Source of the DNA: Casuarius casuarius
Taxonomy: Eukaryota; Chordata; Aves; Casuariiformes; Casuariidae
Direction: 5' to 3'
Length of the DNA: 64,000 bases
Assembly: GCA_003342895.1 (NCBI GenBank)
Contig: PTFA01000011.1
Span: forward strand, 9,648,778-9,712,777
The translations under genes and the position numbers were made by a program. The notes below the pieces were generated by a model that searched no databases, had not been told where the DNA came from, and saw only the letters and a program-made list of their open reading frames with translations. Position 1 is the first letter of the stretch. The number at the start of each line of letters is the position of its first letter. Below, piece by piece: positions 1-14,092 of the stretch.

Positions 1-1718
1 ACACAGCTCCCTGCTGCCTGGACATCTCCTGACTGGGAAGATTAAAGGGATTAGAAGCTTACAAATGACGAGGCAGTGAGGTGAAAGGCTTTAGCAAATA
101 CCAAAGTCTTAATTTACATGAGACATTTAAAAAATGAATGGACTGAGGATTTTTTCCCAAAGGAAAGTNAGAGAATTTACTCTGAAGCAAGGTTATTTGA
201 CCAATAAAACGATTTGCTCATCCCCTGTGAAAGCACTAATGTGTATTTTATATGGTGCAGAGACATAGGCACCTCTCACATGCTCCTCTACAAATTAGGT
301 AAAAAGAGTGAATGGAGTTTGTAGGATGAGAAGAGAATATGGTTTTAAGAACATATCTGAATAGAACATTGCTAGAGTAAAGCTGGGAAACAGTTTCCAG
401 ATGAGTAGTCCATTGACTACAAATTATATTCTGGGGTAGGCTGAAAACTACTCCCAAAGCATGCAAAAAATCCCATTGGAAAACAAGCACTTGCAGAAGC
501 AAAAGAAGTGCAGAAATCTTGTTTTCTTCAGGCTTATAGGCAGCATCTCACTTCACCATCCATGGCACCACACAAAACTCTTCCCTTTCCATCACCCTCC
601 CTCTGCATCAGTGCCCCTAGGCAGGTTTGTGCTATTTCCCACTCCTAGGTACCTGTATGCTAACTGGCTGCTTGGGTCAGTTTAGTATCCAGCCCTGATT
701 AAAATAAAATTTAACTGGGCCTGTAGAAACAACNGGAGCAAAGAGCCATTGAAGGCTCTACAAAGCGGCTTTTACAAGGCAAAAATATATTCTTCCATTT
801 CCATTCCCCCCAGCCACAGATCTGGGAAAAAAGTGAAATGGGCAGGAATAGGTAATATTGAGCAGACTGTAGAGACTGGAAAATCCCTGCCTTGGCTATA
901 GGTTTCTGAGAAATGTCCTCCACAGGCCTGATTCTGCAGGTTTCTTCTTGACCCTGAATGCAGCTCTTGCAGGACAAGATATTTCCAGTGTAGGTATCTT
1001 TCCCTGCTGGCTGTTTCAAGCACGATTTTCTTTTTTCTCTTTTTCCCCCNTCTTATGCTCCATGGAGACTTTCGTCAGGACAAGGCAGCCATGCAGCATG
1101 TCCCTCCAATGAAAGCTTTTTCCTCATGGGTTTGTAGACACTGTCTCCAAAACTCTGCAGAGATGGTGCACAGCTATAGCACTCAGAAGAATCCCCAAAA
1201 CTTGAGACCTCAGTGCAAAAAAGGGACTCACAGCTTGAACCCTGTATGCTTTACTGCTGAGCCGATCTGACAGGGCAGCCATCTCTGCAGGGGTCTGCTC
1301 TGCTTGGGTAGCATTTATGCCCAGGTCCTATGGGTGACAGCCCTGCACCTCTCGGGGCTGTGCAGGCACTTGAGCATTGGAAAAGGTGGGCAGCTTGGTG
1401 TTTGCTGTGTCCACCGTCACACATGGGCACAGAACCAAGGAGCGCACAGTTTGCTATGCTTTTGACAGAAAAAAACAAAGACTAAAAGAGGGGGATTAAT
1501 ATACATAGAGCTACGGGTACTTACTTTACTACAGGTTACTCACTCTTGCCCTTTCAAGGCAGAGCGGAAACGTGATGCTGAAATACATTAGAGAATACAA
1601 TTCCCCCTTGTGAGATGCAAAGTAGCTGGAAATCTGAGTTAGCAGGATGATTGGCAGTCCCCTAAAGCAGGCAATTCCGTGAGCGATAGGAAGTTGGTGA
1701 AACTCAGTCTGGGCCAGG
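1..1718. other. non-coding stretch, nothing recognised
   Basis: No open reading frame here exceeds about 100 codons, and none of the translations resembles a family I know. I see no recognisable interspersed repeat and no tandem repeat. Composition is unremarkable for intronic or intergenic vertebrate DNA. Confidence 0.6.
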
Positions 1719-1757
1719 CAGGCCTAGTGTGTCCCCACTGTGGGGCACACTAGGCTG
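1719..1757. repeat. near-perfect 39-nt hairpin (inverted repeat)
   Basis: The left arm (1719-1737) and right arm (1741-1757) are reverse complements apart from two single-base bulges on the left side. This gives a 17-bp stem closed by a 3-nt loop at 1738-1740. The stem includes CCTAGTGTG on the left and CACACTAGG on the right. This is the strongest secondary-structure signal I found in the window. The stem is short for an animal pre-miRNA and the flanks do not clearly extend it, so a small RNA precursor is possible but unsupported. A chance palindrome or a remnant of a palindromic element are the alternatives. Confidence 0.85.
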
Positions 1758-4700
1758 GGCAGATGGTCCGAGGGCAGAGCACTGGGGTAATGGCACCAAG
1801 ACGATCTAGGAGCCCTGGAGCTCCTCTGGATTACACCAAGGGCTGGATCAGGAGGAGAGGCGATGTATTACAGCCAGACAGAAATCCTTTCTGAACATTT
1901 TCTGATTTGTATCCGTAAGCTGCAAGAACTTCCTTGTCCCAGAGCAGAAGAGAATTGGAGTCACGTTACTTCCGCTTCTAGTAAAACACGTCCAGGATCG
2001 AGATACTTTGGTGCAGAGTAAGCAAAGNGAAGGGATAATGATGGAAGTTAGCAAGCGAGAAGGATTTGGCTCTCCATAATTAATTTAGGAATGTTTCTGC
2101 ATGGCTGACAAACTCAGATTTACANAAATGTTTGTTTAACTGATACAGGGTATATTTTTTAATGCACCACAGACAGATTTTGATCAGAAAATCTCTACAT
2201 CCGCAACCTGTCTGATCTGATCCCTGCCCAACTTCCCTGCTCATATGGCTAATATGGCATTTGTTAAAGCAATTGTGTAAAACAGAAGTTTCCTCTNGGA
2301 GCAAATTGCGTGCACCTCATGTGAAATCTCACCTCGCAACACCTGAGGCAGAGGGGCAGCACCTCTCTGCCACAGCTCAAGTAAGACAAATATGGGTGTC
2401 ACTGTCTCCAGTGACTGGCCAGGGAGGGCTGGGTGTGGGTAGCAACCATCGCTGGCAGATCACGGGGAGAGAGATCTCCTTGTCCCACAGGGTGGGCCAG
2501 CCCTGTTGGCATGGCCCAAGCCCTGTGATGGCCCTCCTGCCTCTCCAACGCTAGGTGTGCCCTGGGTGCTGGCACGGCTTGCGCTCGCTCCCAGAAGCGC
2601 TCAGCCATGCTGTGTCAGGAGCCAGCCTGGCCCTGAACAGAGAAATTGCGCTGATTCAGAGAGGAGACTTGCCTCAGTAAGACCAGCATGGCCAGGAGAA
2701 GCTCCAAGCCTTCTGTCTGCACTTGAGGACTTGCTTCACAGAAGCAGTCCTTCAGACGGGACAGCGAGAAGGGCCATGCTGGCCCAGTAATGCAGCGGGC
2801 TGGGGGCGGCCATGGACTCAAATCTGGGGCAAATCTANAGGAAAGTGCAAGACAGGACAGAGATACCTGTGCGGGCACCGACTCTCCTAGCTCAGGCACT
2901 GGTTGCAGCCCAGCAGCAGAACAGAGCCCACCAAGGACTAACCACCAAGCGCCTGGGGTGCCTGGCAGGCAGGTCTGGCAGCCGCGCTGTGCTCTGTGCT
3001 GCCCAGCGATGCTTCAGTAACCAGCTAGTGAGCTAACAGACACGTCTGTGCCATGCAGTGCAGTCCTCCTAGCTCACGCTATGGCTATGGAGATGCGCTG
3101 GCCCCCATGCCAGCTTCATTCACTCCTGCCAGTTCGGACAGTGCTGGTTTATTCTTGTTATTACCTTTCCCACTCATTTGCAAGAACTATGTAAAAGGCT
3201 CACAAGCTCATACTCAGGGCACAATCTCTGATGGTTGTAACAGCAATAGGGGTATGACTTGATAGAGCACCTTTAAAACTTTCCAGACTTTGGGTGAGAT
3301 TTACTGAGCACTGTGTTTGGGAAGTATTTATTGTGGAGCAGAGGCAGCAGTGAACCTAGAGACTGTGCGATGTGAAAAGGAAGGCAGCATGATTCATCAG
3401 TGAGGAAGAGCAAGACAACTTATCTGTTTTCTGCAATTCCACTTACAGCCAAGAAAAATGAGCCATCGTAACAGAAATTATGTGTGACAGGGAAGGACAA
3501 ACCATTCTAATCAAAACAACCGCAGCTCAGATAACTCCTGGAAGAACTCAGCCACAGGCACCCGACCCCATTTGGAGGGCAATATTGGGCCAGGAGGATG
3601 CTCCTTGCAGGACAGCGGGGTCTAGACAGTAGCACAGCATGCTCTCACCTCCTCCGGGTTAGATAAAAAAGCATGCAAAAAGAAAGCAATGCAGGACCAG
3701 GCAGGGGAGCACCCCAGAATACTGAGTCTGCAGTGCTAAGATTTTCTGGCTCCCTGATACAAAACCAGGTCAACTTGATTCAAGCCAAAGCTTAATAAAT
3801 GAATAACTGAGAACTNTCCAATTCTAGAGAGAGGTGAGGCAGAAGAAGTGGGGAAGAAATACGAAAGCAATGAAAACAAGAGATAATAATGCAAGCCACA
3901 GAGAATGACTGGCTACCAGAAATCCTTTAAATCATTCCTGAAGGCAAAGCTTTCATCTGGTTCCCCAATACATTGTTTATTTTGCTCAAGTGAAATGTGA
4001 ACCTTGGGGTCAAAAGCATTACATTCAAGCTCCTCTCAAGTTAGCTGACTCCTAAGCAGCAAACTGCTTTCTGTCTTTGTTTTAGCAATGACCAAACCCC
4101 AGACCCAGAGAGACTTTTAATTTTTTGTGGTAGATGGAGAACCCTGGATAGGTGAGGACATGTTGGAGAGATGAAGCCATCTAGGAAATGAATACTCAAC
4201 CGGAGAAAAGTCCAGATCTTCATTCAGATCAGACAATAAAGGCTTAGGCACCACCTGAGTCTAAATCAGAGCCTTTGGAAAGGTAAAAGTGATTTCCATG
4301 CTGAAATTTGTCTTTATGTTTTGAGTCTGTTCAGCTCAGGCTATTCCGGAAACCAGTTGGGACTTAAGCTTATTTTGTTTCCCCTGCAGAAAGTGAAGAA
4401 CTAAGTAGATCACACTTCAGAAAGAGAGAGGTTTTCCTATGGCGAAGACTCTTTGATGCTTTGCCTTTGTCCATCACAAAGTACAAAACCTGGAGTTGGG
4501 CACCTATGTTCTTTCATCATCTTAGCCTTACATGACTTGACCAAGTCTGTGCAGTCAAGCTGTGGAAGAGGACAGACTGCACACCATGCAAACAGCACGC
4601 TGGGACTCTGGGCACTGGACCATCCTCCAAAGGCCAAATCAAGTTTGGTTGTTTTGCCAGAAAACCCACTCTAAGTCAACCAGCAGGCATCGTTCCTGCC

Positions 4701-7700
4701 TGCCCTGTGCTCTCCAAATGATCACACTGGCATATAGTGATTCCCTAACTTTCTTTGGTTTGTGGGTCTCTCACAGCTGATATGCTCACTCAGATCTGTG
4801 CTGGTCTCCTGAAGCCAGAAGAGCTCACCTTCTAGAGCTAGCAGTGGGATCCAGNCCAGTCCTCTCATGCCACCAGCCTTCAAACTTCACAGAGTTTAGG
4901 TGGGGTGGGCTGAAATCTAGACAAGAGCGTACTGTGAACAACCCCCTTCCTTTTAAAACCTAGACCCCATATTTGGTCTGCCATGAAGTGTGACACAAAG
5001 CTGAACATCCCCTCCTATCCTGTTTGTGTAATGTGGGTGTTTTACCACCTCAGCCATCCCACGCTATCTCTCAGNTCCTTCCACACACCAAAATTTGTGA
5101 TGAATTTACATTCCTGACATTCTTTGAAATATATCTTTGAGTTGCTTTCATTTGCCTTCTGTTTTTTTTTTTTAACCTGTAAGACATTTTCAGAATGAAT
5201 TTTCAAGCCTTTCATCATGTTAGGCTAGAAATACACTACTACTTCTTTGAAAGTGAAGTGAAGATGTTCACAAATGATATGCCCTTAAGAACTGGAGTTC
5301 TAAGAAAACAGACTGAGGCCCCTGGTAAAATTGCAAGGGTTGGCAAACCTGCATGAGACTGCAGCATGGCACACTTCCTCCCTTTAGGTAATTTATTCTA
5401 GAACTGAAATCATTCATAAAACAAATGTTACCTCTAGGTAGAACTTTATTATTAAGAATCCCATCGAACATACAAGTCTCATGACTACAGTTCTAATGAA
5501 AATATGAAAATACTGATGATACAAGAAACAGACACCTAGTCCTGCCAATCTAAGTGGCAAAACCTCTGGATCAGACGCTTTACTGATGCAAACTGACAGA
5601 GCGCTTGTGAGTTTAATGGCGTGATACCGGTTTACCTTGGGAGAAGATGTGGCCATCGCTGCTGCATTGTATAACATTAGGTGCGGACTGGCAAGCAGAT
5701 TTCCAGTGGTATAAGCTGATGTCAGTAGAGCTATGCTGGATTACATTAGTCAAGAAGCCTACCAGATGATTTCCAAAATGTTGCTTTGAAGTCCCAGTGG
5801 TGGAGCTTTGTCTTGGAGAATTCTTATCAATTTTGAAAAAAATGGGCTCTTAGAGTTNGCTGTAAAGATGAGGCAAGCTTTGGGGTCTGCAGCTGAGGTC
5901 AAATGCATCGTGCNCAGCTTTCGGAAACTTCTGTGCATGGATAGTGGGTTTGGTTTGTTGGACTTGCTGCAAGTGCACACAGGGCCTGGGGGGCAGGCAC
6001 CCACCCTGCCTTCTGTGTGACAGACAGGAGTGACATGCTGGGAAGAAGCTCTAAACTGCTGACTAGTGGAAAACAAGAGTTCAAAGAGAGTTCATTTATA
6101 TATTTTCTACTCAAGACTTCCCAAGTGGTAGTTTGGAGAATCATATCTGGAGAGACGGCAAAGAAAGATTGAAATGAGAAAAGCTGGGATGAAGGAAGAG
6201 GAAGGCTTTCCGTGTTCTCCTGGGANGGTGTCAAAAGAAAGAGAGATGAAACTGTGCAGTGGCAAGATGTGGTGGTATTTGGATGTCTCAGTCAGGGTCT
6301 GGAGAGCAGAAAATTAAGACAGAAAATTCTTCATTCAGCTTTAAAACACAATATGGCCACACTCTTGTCATGGGATAGAAATAGCCCATCCAGCTTGGAG
6401 ACCTGACGTCAGACTGGGGCAGGGTATAACGGAGGGAAAGACGTTGCTTCACAAAGTATGAAGGGAAGCTGTGGCCATTGGTGTCACAATGGTATGCTTC
6501 ATTTTACCATTCACTTCACTGCATCGTGGTTCATTACCCAATTTGGTGCAGCCTCTCTTTGCCTCTTAACACAGCTTGCTTCCTTTTATACACAAAGTCA
6601 GTGCTTATGAGTGCAAAGGCATGGCCTTTTAACACGCCTCCAGAAGGTGTTCGTCTTTTCCTGGGTTTCTAGAAGAAGACTCACATCACTCTTAATCTGG
6701 AGAAGGATCCCTAGGCATTCAAATCCAGCAGCAGCTGCTGCCAGCAACACTGGGCAGAAAAATACCGGGAAAGAAGCACTTATCCTAACGGTGGTGCTTG
6801 GGTAACGAGACAGGGGCTCAAGAGGCCAGCGCTGAAGTGTACACCCCATACGTGAGCTGCAGAGCTGTTTGTGCCACTTGCACATTTTGCCCAGTGCAGC
6901 CTTTAAAGAAATCGGCAACCCCTGCTCGTTGCTACTAAAGAACAATCTCAGTGACTAGAGGTCAGGCTCGGAAGTCAGTTATGCTCAAAAGACCCCTGAA
7001 GTCACCTGAACACCACTGAGGTCACCACGATTAGGGTATGGTTCTGGGGACCATGGGCACAAACCCCACAACTGGTGTCTGCCTTGGTTGAAACAACTGC
7101 AAAGTTAATGAAGAGCCAGCGCTTCATTAGGTGTAAATAAGCATAGNCCGTTTGAAGTCCCTGGCACAGTGGTGCCTGGAGAGAGCCTGGCCCACACAGA
7201 GCAAAGTGGTTGAATTATTTACAGAATTGCCAGAAAAAAGACAATAAAGTCATTCTCCTTATCTTTCACACATCTCTTCAGATGTTAAAGATGCTCTTTA
7301 GTCTTCATACTGGGAGAGACTGGCCATCTGTTTTGGAGTCACTTGAGTTCTTTTAATTAAAGAAATCAGCATTTGCTGTCTGTAATTAAGTCCTGGTGTT
7401 CCTCCTCCCGCACNGTAGAAAGAAGCCTTGCTATACTCCCGTTTTGGCCATCTGCCCCAGTGCACAAATAGGACTCTATTTTTATAGCACTCACACACTG
7501 GCTGAGCACATGGTGCCATCCGTTGTGTGAGCAGTGCGGAAGAGGGAGCTCGCGGGACCTGTGCTTGCTGCAGGAGAAATGGCACGATGAGCCCCGAGGT
7601 GTCTCTCCTGGAGAGCTCCTTGGTGGGATGGGAGACCCGGCCCCTCTGGGCAGATTCCCCACTGCAACCCGCTTTTCCCTACAGCAGCAGGACCTCTCTT

Positions 7701-9679
7701 CTTGTAGAGGAGACTCACAAGCTGCTGCTTCTCCTGCCATCCTCTCTCTAGATATATTCAGCCTGAGGGGATAGCCAGATCTCACAGGCAGGGACCTTAT
7801 GATGGGACCTCTTCAGTTTGAGAGAGGAAGGGGGGAACATGGGTATTTTTTAGCACTANCACTCTGCCATTCTGGTACCTGGGGCCCTTGCCCTGGCTTT
7901 AGGAGGCCCAGAGTGAGAGCAACAGACATTACTGCCACTAATCAGCTAATATCCAGGAGGTGGCAAATCGCACACTTCATCTCCTGAGAAAGCTAGCTTT
8001 TGTAATATATGAGATNGTGTGGCTAGACTGTTAGCACGTTCTTGGTAGTCCTGTTTTTCAGAGACTCAACTCCTATCCGAAGCATGCTGAAACACTGAAG
8101 CTATCTCCACAGACTTTGGTGAGCCTTCAAGCCCTCAGGAAGACAAGTGACAAATCCAGCACCCTGCAGCAAATCAGTGCAGAAGAGGAAGGCCTGTGCC
8201 TCCCTGCCTGGGGTTGCCAAATCCTTGTACGCAGTGTTGTACCCAAGTCCAAGCAGAACTTCGTCATTACCAGCCACTGTGGGCCCTGCAAGCCCAGCAG
8301 GTTGTCCTACCTGGTGCTATTACTGGGAGATNCTGGACTGCTCACTTAATCCTCTTTCTCTCTCTCTTTTTCTTCATAATAGTTGGGTTTTGCTGTTTTC
8401 TGTTGTTTTAATCCTTGTTCAAGGTTTACCCCTTGCCCAAAGCATAAAGGAATAACTCGTGACAAGCTGGCATCGCTTTCAGCAGGCAGGAAATCTCTCC
8501 CTGAGCACATGCTCCCTGTTCAAAGGCCTAAGGAGATGTCTGGACAGAGAGCTCAGAAGGAACATAAAGAGCCAGACTCACGCAGGCAAAGGATGAAGGG
8601 GGAAAAAGAACAGGTACAAAAACGCATCCCTGAGCCAATGCCCAAGGCCAACTGGATCTAATGGCAATGACAGCAATTAAGGGCAACCATCTTTTCTCTG
8701 ATCTGCACCATGGAGCTTCTCCTGCCTTCACCAACTGTGCCCGGGATTTGCAAAATGTACTCTGAGATCTCTTCCAAATGCACCATGAAAGTAAGAAGTC
8801 CTTCAGAGCAGTACGTGATCCTGTCCCTCGATGAGCTCCTGCTCCTGCAACCTGCCTACCTGGCAGCTCAGCTGGCCCCCAGCAAGGAAAACACAAATAT
8901 CCTCACAGTGCTTCAGGAGAAACAGAGCCATGGGGATTTTAAATGCCTGAGGAAGCACTGCATGTCGGACCTTTACATGGGCTGCAAGTCCTGGCAAAGA
9001 GAATAACAAGCCTTGATTTCCCCATGGCCCCCTGCAGCAGGTTTGCCAGACCTCTCCCATCCCTAGCCAGATACACCGTGTTTCTTAGTTCCTGTGATGT
9101 ATGACATCTGGGAACACTCATATATCCAGTGGGCAGGCTCATTTATACGGTGTTTGAAAAATAGATGGTGTATGAAGTGCAATTTGGTGTTGCAGCAGAG
9201 TTCTGTCCCCCTTGGGGTGTCAGGGCATTTGATTAAAACCCTTTTACGGGAAATCAATATTTTACTCATTATAACTTTCATTCTCAGACCTAAAAACCAC
9301 TGAGATGGACTTGTAAGATGCTGCACTACATGCATGCACACACAGATCTATTCATTAAGAGAGTAATCCCCTAGCATTTATTTTTATTTCATAAGCACAC
9401 ACACGGGTAAATAAACAGCGAAAGGGTGCTTTTCTAATGNCTTAGTGAGAGGCTGCAGCAGGGATGCACCAAGACATTTTACTGCAAGATTAAAGGCTCC
9501 CACTTAGAAATACGAGCCCAGATTGGCAGCAAGATCTGTGCCAGAAAGAGAACAGGACATCTTAGAGACGGTTGTACAAAACTATTCCAAGGCTAAAACA
9601 GCCTAAAGCTTTGAATTATACCCAAGGGCAGGGGCTGACGCAGGAGACTAGAGAGATGCTTAGTGTAATGCAATGAGTC
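1758..9679. other. non-coding stretch with minor low-complexity tracts
   Basis: No gene or convincing repeat was recognised. Small items present are a 12-base T run (5162-5173) and a 25-base pyrimidine tract (8351-8375) followed seven bases later by an AG, which resembles a plus-strand 3' splice site without a convincing exon behind it. A 98-codon open frame begins at 8710 with a fair Kozak context (caccATGG), but its product matches no family I know. Confidence 0.55.
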
Positions 9680-9835
9680 AAACACTGACTTGCGATTCAA
9701 AAGACCTAGAGTTTATTTCTGCTTCTCCCTCTAGCCTGCTGGGGACCTTGGTGAGTCACTTTGCAGCTCTGTGCTTCAGTTTGCCCATGGAAATGGGGTG
9801 GAGACGCTGTTGTTCTGNGGGGTAATACCAGCAGA
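9680..9835 (+). repeat. MIR-like (CORE-type) SINE relic
   Basis: The segment follows the order of a MIR-like SINE. A tRNA-derived head appears around 9685-9715 with a recognisable 'aagacctagagtttatttct' block. It is followed by the classic central block at 9746-9799: ccttggtgagtcactt, then ctctgtgcttcagtttgccc, then an 'aaatgggg' stretch. These correspond to the well-known MIR segments 'ccttgggcaagtcactt', 'ctctgtgcctcagtttcc' and 'aaaatgggg'. Divergence is high, so insertion is old. It has no coding content. The subfamily cannot be set by eye. Confidence 0.65.
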
Positions 9836-12800
9836 TACACTCATGTTAGGTGCTGGAGACGGGCTGGGATGTCACTGGGATTTTGCCACAAGAGACTCTA
9901 ATCAGGGTAGGACCTCAGTTAGCCCCAGGCTTTTCTCGAGGGGTGTTACAGGGACCANGGGCAGGACTGATGGCAGCATGGCACAAAATGCCTGCACTGC
10001 TCTCNGGGACCGGGCTGCTTTAATTACTGCTCCTGCAAACACCCAGCAGCTGGAAAAATGAACAAGGAGCAATAATAATACCAAAATAATACTTAATAAT
10101 CCCTTCCCAGAGTAACACTGGTTTTCCTCCTCCACGGGGTTGCTCTCTTTCCTACACCCTGATCCATTAGTGCTGAAACCATGGCAACAGCCTGGACTGT
10201 ACCATTAAAAATATGGAAGCACAGCCACTATGATCTGCACAAGTACCTGTGACCTGTCTTGATTTGATGAAGACAAAAGGTGTTTAGGTTTCACCTGTGT
10301 TTGCATTTGTGAGAAAACGAAACACCGGTGGACTAAGAGAGGTGGAGACCCCAGATGTCCCCAGATGACATCACAGATGCCATCCGTGTTCTCTGCACAT
10401 TTGTATCATTTTCCAGAGTAAGAGCTCTAGGCCCAATCTTTGGGCAAAAGTTCTATCAATTTTCAACATTGCAATCAGCTGGGCTAGAAGCTCATCTATG
10501 CCCTATTCCCGCTCCGACGTGCAACCCCACAGCTTACACTGTGCCTTACAGAGGCTTGCACTGAGGATGCAGCATTGCACAGTGCTCCCCGAGCTGCTGG
10601 TCCCACCATCAGAGCCAACATGGAGCGGGGCACGGGATGCTGCGGGCGCTGGGACACGTTTGCCTCCACCGCGGTTCTGAAACTGCGGCATCAGGAACCA
10701 CCAAGAAGGTGGCAGTGACCCTTTCCAGGATCTTGCAGTACATGCTGCCGTCAAAAGAGCCCCTCTCTAAACAGAGGACGACACAGAAGGAGGCAGCTGG
10801 CTGTGCCCAGCAAGTCTTTTTCTTTTTTAACTAAAAGTTAAACATTCCAGTTCATGGTTGGTGGTTGTCTATGGTGGCTTTGTTCGGCGGAGCCAGAATA
10901 AGGGGTCATGACTGCAACATGGCAAATGATGCCCAAGGACACAGGAGACGACAGCCCCCGTCTTGCAGCTGAGACCCACGCTCCTCAGACCAGCGACACA
11001 CTTGTGCGCCTCCACCGTGGACTGGCTCTGCCCTGCCAAGACTGGGATAAACTTTATTACGTTCTGCTTAAAGCAGTTCAGCNAGGCAACCCACTAGCAG
11101 AAACACTCAAGTGTGACAAAAGGACAAACTTCTCGAAGAGCTGAAGTGAACAAAACCACTAGAGAGGGCAGAACAAAGGTAAAGAGTCAGCAGCGGTATT
11201 TGGAAGGATTTTCCCGTTTTTTTCTTTCTAAATGTGAAATTTCATTAACATTTGAAAGCNCTGAATATTTTCTGTTTGCTCTCTGGAGGTTATGAGGTGG
11301 GAAGGAAAAGTCTGTGAACATTTCAAAACTGTCCTATTCTTTATTCTTGGAAATTTTTCAATGTCCAAAACATGTCAGAAAGTTTTGTGCACAAGCAGCA
11401 CATAGATAATTATGTTTCTTTGCAATGGGATAAATGTACATGAAAAATGGCTCCATTCAAAGCAAATCTAAGTGGGTCAGGGATTNGACAGGATGAGTGG
11501 GGTCAGAAGAAGGGATTTTTTTTTACATACAATTGTGTACCTATTTATTCTGGGGACGATCTNCCTCACAGGGAAAATAGGCTGGCAGTGCACAGATCGG
11601 TATCAGCTGCTGAAGATAGTCAACACCAGCCTAACTCTGATCTGATGTTCATCTGTGCTGTGATGTCTTCCAACAGCTCCCGCGCTGAATCAGTCTTACC
11701 GTTGCAAAGGAGAAAAATGAATAAATTTGTCTGGGTAAAGACATTCAGACAAGAAATCTGAACAAAATCAGGCATCACCTTTCCAAAGGAGAGTAAACGA
11801 CCCCTCAAAAGACATTTCTCAGCTAAATCCTATCTCAGTGTTTACGCCCAGGGCGCCACGCTGCAGTGGGACCTGTGACAGTGGCTCCGATGCCNGGGCC
11901 CAGGGAGACCGCCTGCCGGCAGACAGCACCGCAACGGAGGAGGAGCAAAGTGTCCACCACCTCCGACGGGTCCCTCATGCCTCCCTCTCCTCCCTGCACG
12001 CCCTCAGCGTAGACCCAGTGCCAGGACGGGAAGGGGGAGCCCAAGGAGCTCAGCAGCTCCCCGGGTTTCTGCAGTTGGGAGCACGGTAGCGTGAGAAGGC
12101 AGGAAAACGCCCCTCCTCGCCGGCAGCATGAGGAAACCAGGAGAAACTGCTGCCGCGAGCCGAGGGAGATGAGACGCCATCTCTGCCAGGCACCCTGCGC
12201 TCGGAAGAAGACAGGCAGGAGGGCACGCAGCCAGNTATATGGGAGCTCTCTCAACATAGGGATAATCCCACCTTGATGCTCCTCAGCTGGGATGAGGAGA
12301 GCGCTCCGCTCTCCGTACGGGCGCTTGACAGGTGATGAAAGAGGCAACAGGTGCGGGAGGCTGTTTTCCGCCTGTGCCACCTCCACACACACGAGAGTTG
12401 ATCGGACCCAAAGGACCAGACCCCCTCCTCTGTTCAGTGCCCTACGAGCACGTGGCAATTAAACCCACCGCTGCCACCAGCTCTGAGATGCTAAATAACT
12501 TAAAGCAAGTGCAACCAGAAAGGGCACAGCCAGGAGGCTGCTGCCTCCCCATCCCCAGGGCTATGAAGGCTGTGTGGGCATTTTCGAGGTCAGGCACCGA
12601 CCCCTGCGCCATCCAGAATAAACCCAAGGTACTTCTTGATTCTGCATACGACAACCCAGATCTGATTAGCAGTTCACACTCCCCCCCCTGTAATTTTAGG
12701 ATTTGCCAGCGAGGGATTTTCATCATTNTGAGATGCTCAGAAAAGTGAGTGGAGCCCTGCTGCTTTCCAGCACAGGCAGGATTTAAAGGCAGGGGTGGTG

Positions 12801-14092
12801 GAAGGAAACCTTANGAGATTTATGTATTTTTACTTAAAAAGTGTCACTTTCTGCTTACTGACCTGGTTTCCAGACTCACTTCTGCATGCGCATTCGCAGG
12901 CACCCAGCTTGTGGATTAATGGCAAGCAGGCAGTGCATTTTTTTTTTTAAGTGCTAAGCATAAAGACAGGCCTCTCTCCGGTGCAGTCCAGTGAAACATT
13001 TGTAGCAGGGCCCCGTGGTTTTCTTGGGCCAGTTGCATGACGGGGACTTTTCGGCATGTGCATTTAGGAACAGCAGCTCTGCAGCCGGCTGGCAGTACCA
13101 CGCACCGAACAGAACCGAGAGCATCTTTCGTGACCAGGCAGATCTCGTGAGCAGAAGTGAGAGACCAAGAGTAGTCACGCATAGGAAATCCAACATATGG
13201 CTTGGAGGTACCATGCCTCTGACTCCAGCCTCTCTTAAAGGTGCCGTCTCTGCTCACTGCTCCCGTCTCCGTGGGGCACAGGGCAGCGCGGCATGGTCTG
13301 CAGCTCGCCATTTGGCGCACTCGGTGGGAACGAGGAGATATGAGCGTTGATCCACGCATGCGCTCGGAGGGTGACCAGACTTTGTGAAACACACTGGGTC
13401 GCATGATGGGGCCATGCCTGTCCATGGACTATGTGCCTTAATGCAGGAGGTTTTCCTGGACCACCTCTCTTCTTCACATCTCTCCCTAGGGTACAGCATG
13501 GTGGTTCTCTGGACCATGGCTTCAGAGGACGGACTGAGGGAAAACCTCATGTCTGAGATGAAATTCAGGACAAGAGGGCAAGACTGGAACAGTATATGTA
13601 TTCTGAACTTGTTCGGATGGCTGGTTCATGCTACTGCATTATAGATGAAAGTTCCTACATGTTTCACAAAAATCAGTGGCCAGGTAGAGAAGACCTCTAA
13701 GAAGGTCTCAGAGGCCTTCTTGGGTAAGACACTAACACAAGCACAACCCTCATTAGACATCAGAGAACTTGCAAAGAGGACTGAAAGGTTATGAATGACC
13801 ATCTGTAGAAAACCTTTCAGCCAGAGTTTGTGCTTTATTATACATGAGAGAACTAATGCCTCAGCCAGACCTTTCCTCCTTTCCGTAAGATTTTCTGGTA
13901 TCTAGCAATGCTCAAGGTTTGAAACTCTTCCTACCATTGGGGCATTCATGTCTGTTACTGTTATACACTGATATTTACAAAGAATTGAGCTCGTGTTGAA
14001 AGCTTGGTACAAGGCAGTCAAAAAGTTGATCCACCATGAGACCCAAATCTGCTCTGCACCAGCATTGGTAGCACCAGTCGCTCATCAAACTT
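9836..14092. other. non-coding stretch, partly GC-rich
   Basis: There is an imperfect AAT-rich patch at about 10070-10105. The stretch 11840-12460 is moderately CpG-rich and therefore carries open frames on both strands, the longest being 207 codons on the minus strand. Its translation is low-complexity and unlike any family I recognise. An imperfect 11-base inverted repeat lies at about 13690-13722. No gene is called. Confidence 0.5.

Noticed and set aside
8710..9006. 98-codon plus frame with fair Kozak context
   Set aside because: The product matches no known family; an internal GTAAG-like donor word exists but without a partner exon.
11835..12458. 207-codon minus-strand open frame
   Set aside because: It lies in a CpG-rich stretch, has no family resemblance, and competing frames exist on the opposite strand.
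12916..13425. 169-codon minus-strand open frame
   Set aside because: No domain resemblance and no supporting splice or promoter signals.
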